Source: DATMMS01 sp036824145 (GTDB taxonomy: Bacteria; Chloroflexota; Dormibacteria; DASZGP01). Taken from it: a DNA stretch of 6,403 bases. The stretch spans positions 1 through 6,403 of the forward strand of contig DAITAT010000066.1 in assembly GCA_036824145.1 (NCBI GenBank). Reading direction: 5' to 3'. The notes beneath the pieces are model-generated. The model saw only the letters and a program-made list of their open reading frames with translations. It was not told where the DNA came from and did not search any database. Of the stretch, positions 5,173 to 6,403 are shown piece by piece. Made by a program: the position numbers and the translations under genes. Within the stretch, counting starts at the first letter, position 1. The number at the start of each line of letters is the position of its first letter.

Positions 5173-5346
5173 CACGCAACTCTATCTGGCGACATTCCCG
5201 CTCACTCGCCTGCCGCGCCTAGAACGGCCAACCGTGGTACCGGTATCCCAGCCGGATCCAAACGTTTGCCAAGGATGAACACAGCGATGCCGCCCATGTA
5301 CCGAGCAGGCCCGACGTAGGCCGCCCGCTCTGAGACGCCTGAGGCT

Positions 5347-5366
5347 GCGGCTGTTCGGGCAGCCGC
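5347..5366 (-). terminator. Hairpin at the stop of the second DinB gene, no T tract
   Basis: GCGGCTG and CAGCCGC form a perfect 7-bp stem with a 6-nt loop, overlapping the first base of the stop codon of the gene ending at 5366. No T run follows on the minus strand. It may be a U-less terminator, or it may allow partial read-through towards the 40-residue ORF. The remaining gap, 5173-5346, shows no convincing gene. Confidence 0.4.
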
Positions 5367-5890
5367 TACTCGGGCTTGATCCAGTGCGAGCGACCGGTCG
5401 CGTCGGCGAAGTCCCACGGCTGCACCTCCGGCGGGTCCAGGCCGAAATCCCGGAGGATGGCGCAGATCTGCTCGCGGTGGGCGCTGCCGTGGTGCAGCGC
5501 CTGGGTGGTCACGATGGCCGCGTGCGTCTCGTAGGTGCCGTCATCGAGGAACACCCTGCGCACGGCGTCGTCGGGAAGGGACAAGAAGCCCATCCACAGC
5601 GCCTCCGCCTCGTCCACCCACGACGCCAGCTCGTCGAGGTCGGAGCTCGGGCTGCGCTCGCCCACCGCCCAGGCGGGCCGCTGGCCGGTCAGCGCACCCA
5701 GGTAGCCACCGTCCGTGCCGATGATGTGGTCGAACGTCTCCAGGACGCTCCCATGGACCCCGGCCAGGGGCGCGGGCCGCGGCTGCGACAGCTGCCCGGG
5801 CCGGAGCTGGGCACAGAACGCCAGGAGTTCGTGCGTCGCCCAGGCGTGGTGCCGGAACGCCTCCTTGAGGGTCGCGTTGCCTTCGCTCAT
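5366..5890 (-). CDS. DinB-family metal-binding four-helix protein
   Basis: This 174-residue protein belongs to the DinB family. Related proteins act as metal-dependent thiol S-transferases using mycothiol or bacillithiol, or have unknown roles. Helix 1 carries TLKEAFRHHAWATHELLAF (7-25). Helix 2 has the typical TFDHIIGTDGGYLGAL with H55. Helix 4 has ALHHGSAHREQI with H134 and H138. H55, H134 and H138 are the expected histidine triad for a divalent metal. The tail IKPE ends at TAG 5368-5366. I chose ATG 5890 because the family similarity begins there; the TTG at 5938 would add a Pro-rich non-family extension. No Shine-Dalgarno is present, but TAGCAT lies 8 nt upstream, which suggests a leaderless transcript. 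Actinobacteria often carry many such paralogs, so the substrate cannot be predicted. Confidence 0.85.
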   Translation of the reverse strand: MSEGNATLKEAFRHHAWATHELLAFCAQLRPGQLSQPRPAPLAGVHGSVLETFDHIIGTDGGYLGALTGQRPAWAVGERSPSSDLDELASWVDEAEALWMGFLSLPDDAVRRVFLDDGTYETHAAIVTTQALHHGSAHREQICAILRDFGLDPPEVQPWDFADATGRSHWIKPE

Positions 5891-5898
5891 CGGGTCAA

Positions 5899-5904
5899 AT
5901 GCTA
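5899..5904 (-). promoter_or_regulatory. Candidate -10 for a leaderless DinB message
   Basis: TAGCAT on the minus strand (TANNNT type) ends 8 nt before ATG 5890, so transcription would begin at or beside the A of the start codon. This fits the absence of a Shine-Dalgarno. No convincing -35 element is seen 17-18 nt upstream, so support is modest. Confidence 0.35.
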
Positions 5905-6082
5905 GTCGTGCACCGCCGGTTCTGGCGGGGGGGCACAACGCAGGCTCGTGGAGGGCGAGCCAGCACCCGATGCATGCACGTCGCGCTGGGGCCAGGTCAA
6001 TCCGTTGGTGACCTGCGCGACAAACCCGACCTGATCAGCGAGCGCACCGGCCGCGCGTGTGCCAAGTCCTAAGCTTCTCGCC

Positions 6083-6111
6083 CTCGGGTGACGTTCCGAC
6101 ACTCTCGGGTG
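6083..6111. repeat. Two CTCGGGTG direct repeats 21 bp apart
   Basis: CTCGGGTG occurs at 6083-6090 and again at 6104-6111. The start-to-start distance is 21 bp, about two helical turns, so a regulator could contact both copies on one DNA face. An 8-bp repeat at this GC content can be accidental. Confidence 0.25.
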
Positions 6112-6189
6112 CCCCACGGTCATCTGGCAGCCGGTCCCCTAAGACGCCGCGTGGGCCACTGAAGCTCCAGCGGTGGGATTATCCCCTCG

Positions 6190-6403
6190 ATGGGCAAACA
6201 GCAGCCTCATCGACCCGGATGGCTGTCCAGGATTCTTCAGCCAGCGTTCTCCGCCCAGAATGGCGCCGCTCTACCGCGCACTACCGCCGCGGCGGGCACC
6301 GGCGAATGGGGTGTCGCCGTGAGCCCATATATCGAGGGAGACTTCTGCGACCTGCCGACCGCAGCGTTGGACGGTCCCAGCCGCGAGGTGCGCCTCCTAA
6401 TAG
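6190..6403 (+). CDS. Possible partial gene running off the right edge
   Basis: An open frame from ATG 6190 continues for 71 codons to the end of the window without a stop. It starts MGKQQPHRPGWLSRILQP. From an internal GTG at 6319 it reads MSPYIEGDFCDLPTAALDG and then PSREVRLLI, which looks more protein-like: acidic, with more G/C-ended codons. The gene may therefore really start at 6319. Neither start has a strong Shine-Dalgarno; a TGGGGTG lies 5 nt before 6319. The antisense frame is also open over part of this stretch. I do not recognise a family. The direction would be divergent from the DinB gene. Confidence 0.3.
   Translation, partial: MGKQQPHRPGWLSRILQPAFSAQNGAALPRTTAAAGTGEWGVAVSPYIEGDFCDLPTAALDGPSREVRLLI

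Larger units (their letters stand above)
5891..6189. other. Divergent intergenic region with short direct repeats
   Basis: About 300 bp lie between the minus-strand DinB gene and the possible plus-strand gene at 6190. A 73-residue minus-strand reading (6123-5902) has neither a Shine-Dalgarno nor recognisable motifs and is judged noncoding. The notable elements are the candidate -10 at 5899-5904, the direct repeats at 6083-6111 and the palindrome at 6175-6185. Confidence 0.5.

Noticed and set aside
5238..5245. TACCGGTA palindrome
   Set aside because: An isolated 8-bp palindrome with no promoter or repeat partner; likely chance.
5202..5417. Minus-strand frame of 71 residues between the two DinB genes, with MGGIAVFILGKRLD
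   Set aside because: It starts inside the DinB gene in another frame, lacks a Shine-Dalgarno, and only a short hydrophobic piece looks protein-like.
5902..6123. Minus-strand frame of 73 residues upstream of the DinB gene
   Set aside because: No Shine-Dalgarno, His/Arg/Pro-rich composition and no family resemblance. It overlaps the candidate -10 of the DinB gene.

Overview
The window reads as a high-GC chromosomal segment from an actinobacterium-like organism. The evidence is G/C-ended codons in the core genes, TANNNT -10 elements directly in front of start codons (leaderless style), two DinB-superfamily genes, and an rplI-dnaB replication/translation cluster. A deeper placement such as Acidimicrobiia is only a guess. 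No transfer RNA, ribosomal RNA, CRISPR array, insertion sequence or phage gene was seen.

Layout. Positions 52-243 carry a small minus-strand hypothetical gene with its own sigma70-like promoter. It diverges from a plus-strand unit that starts with an extended -10 promoter (360-368). A strong intrinsic terminator (387-417) follows that promoter almost at once, so the leader looks like an attenuator or a very short RNA. The plus-strand unit then runs DUF1232/YkvA-like protein (435-785), rplI for ribosomal protein L9 (808-1254), dnaB replicative helicase (1306-2721) and purA adenylosuccinate synthetase (2721-4004). Spacing is tight: 22 nt, 51 nt and a 1-nt overlap. The 51-nt gap holds a nine-codon mini-cistron with its own Shine-Dalgarno whose stop overlaps the dnaB start codon.

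Positions 4005-4555 hold no convincing gene. The next genes lie on the minus strand, in transcription order: a DinB-superfamily gene (5890-5366), an unlisted 40-residue small ORF (5172-5050), and a second, different DinB-like gene (5047-4556). From 5891 to 6189 there is only weak regulatory structure. An open plus-strand frame starting at 6190 runs off the right edge.

How the genes work together: L9, DnaB and PurA tie ribosome assembly, fork unwinding and AMP synthesis into one apparent transcription unit. The DinB-like proteins are a separate, probably stress- or thiol-related accessory pair.

Four observations deserve most attention. First, about 72 bp of dnaB has sharply different, A/T-ended codon use, exactly over the classical DnaB intein insertion site. 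Second, a promoter and terminator are stacked in the operon leader. Third, a mini-cistron sits in front of dnaB. Fourth, a 40-residue ORF sits in front of the second DinB gene.
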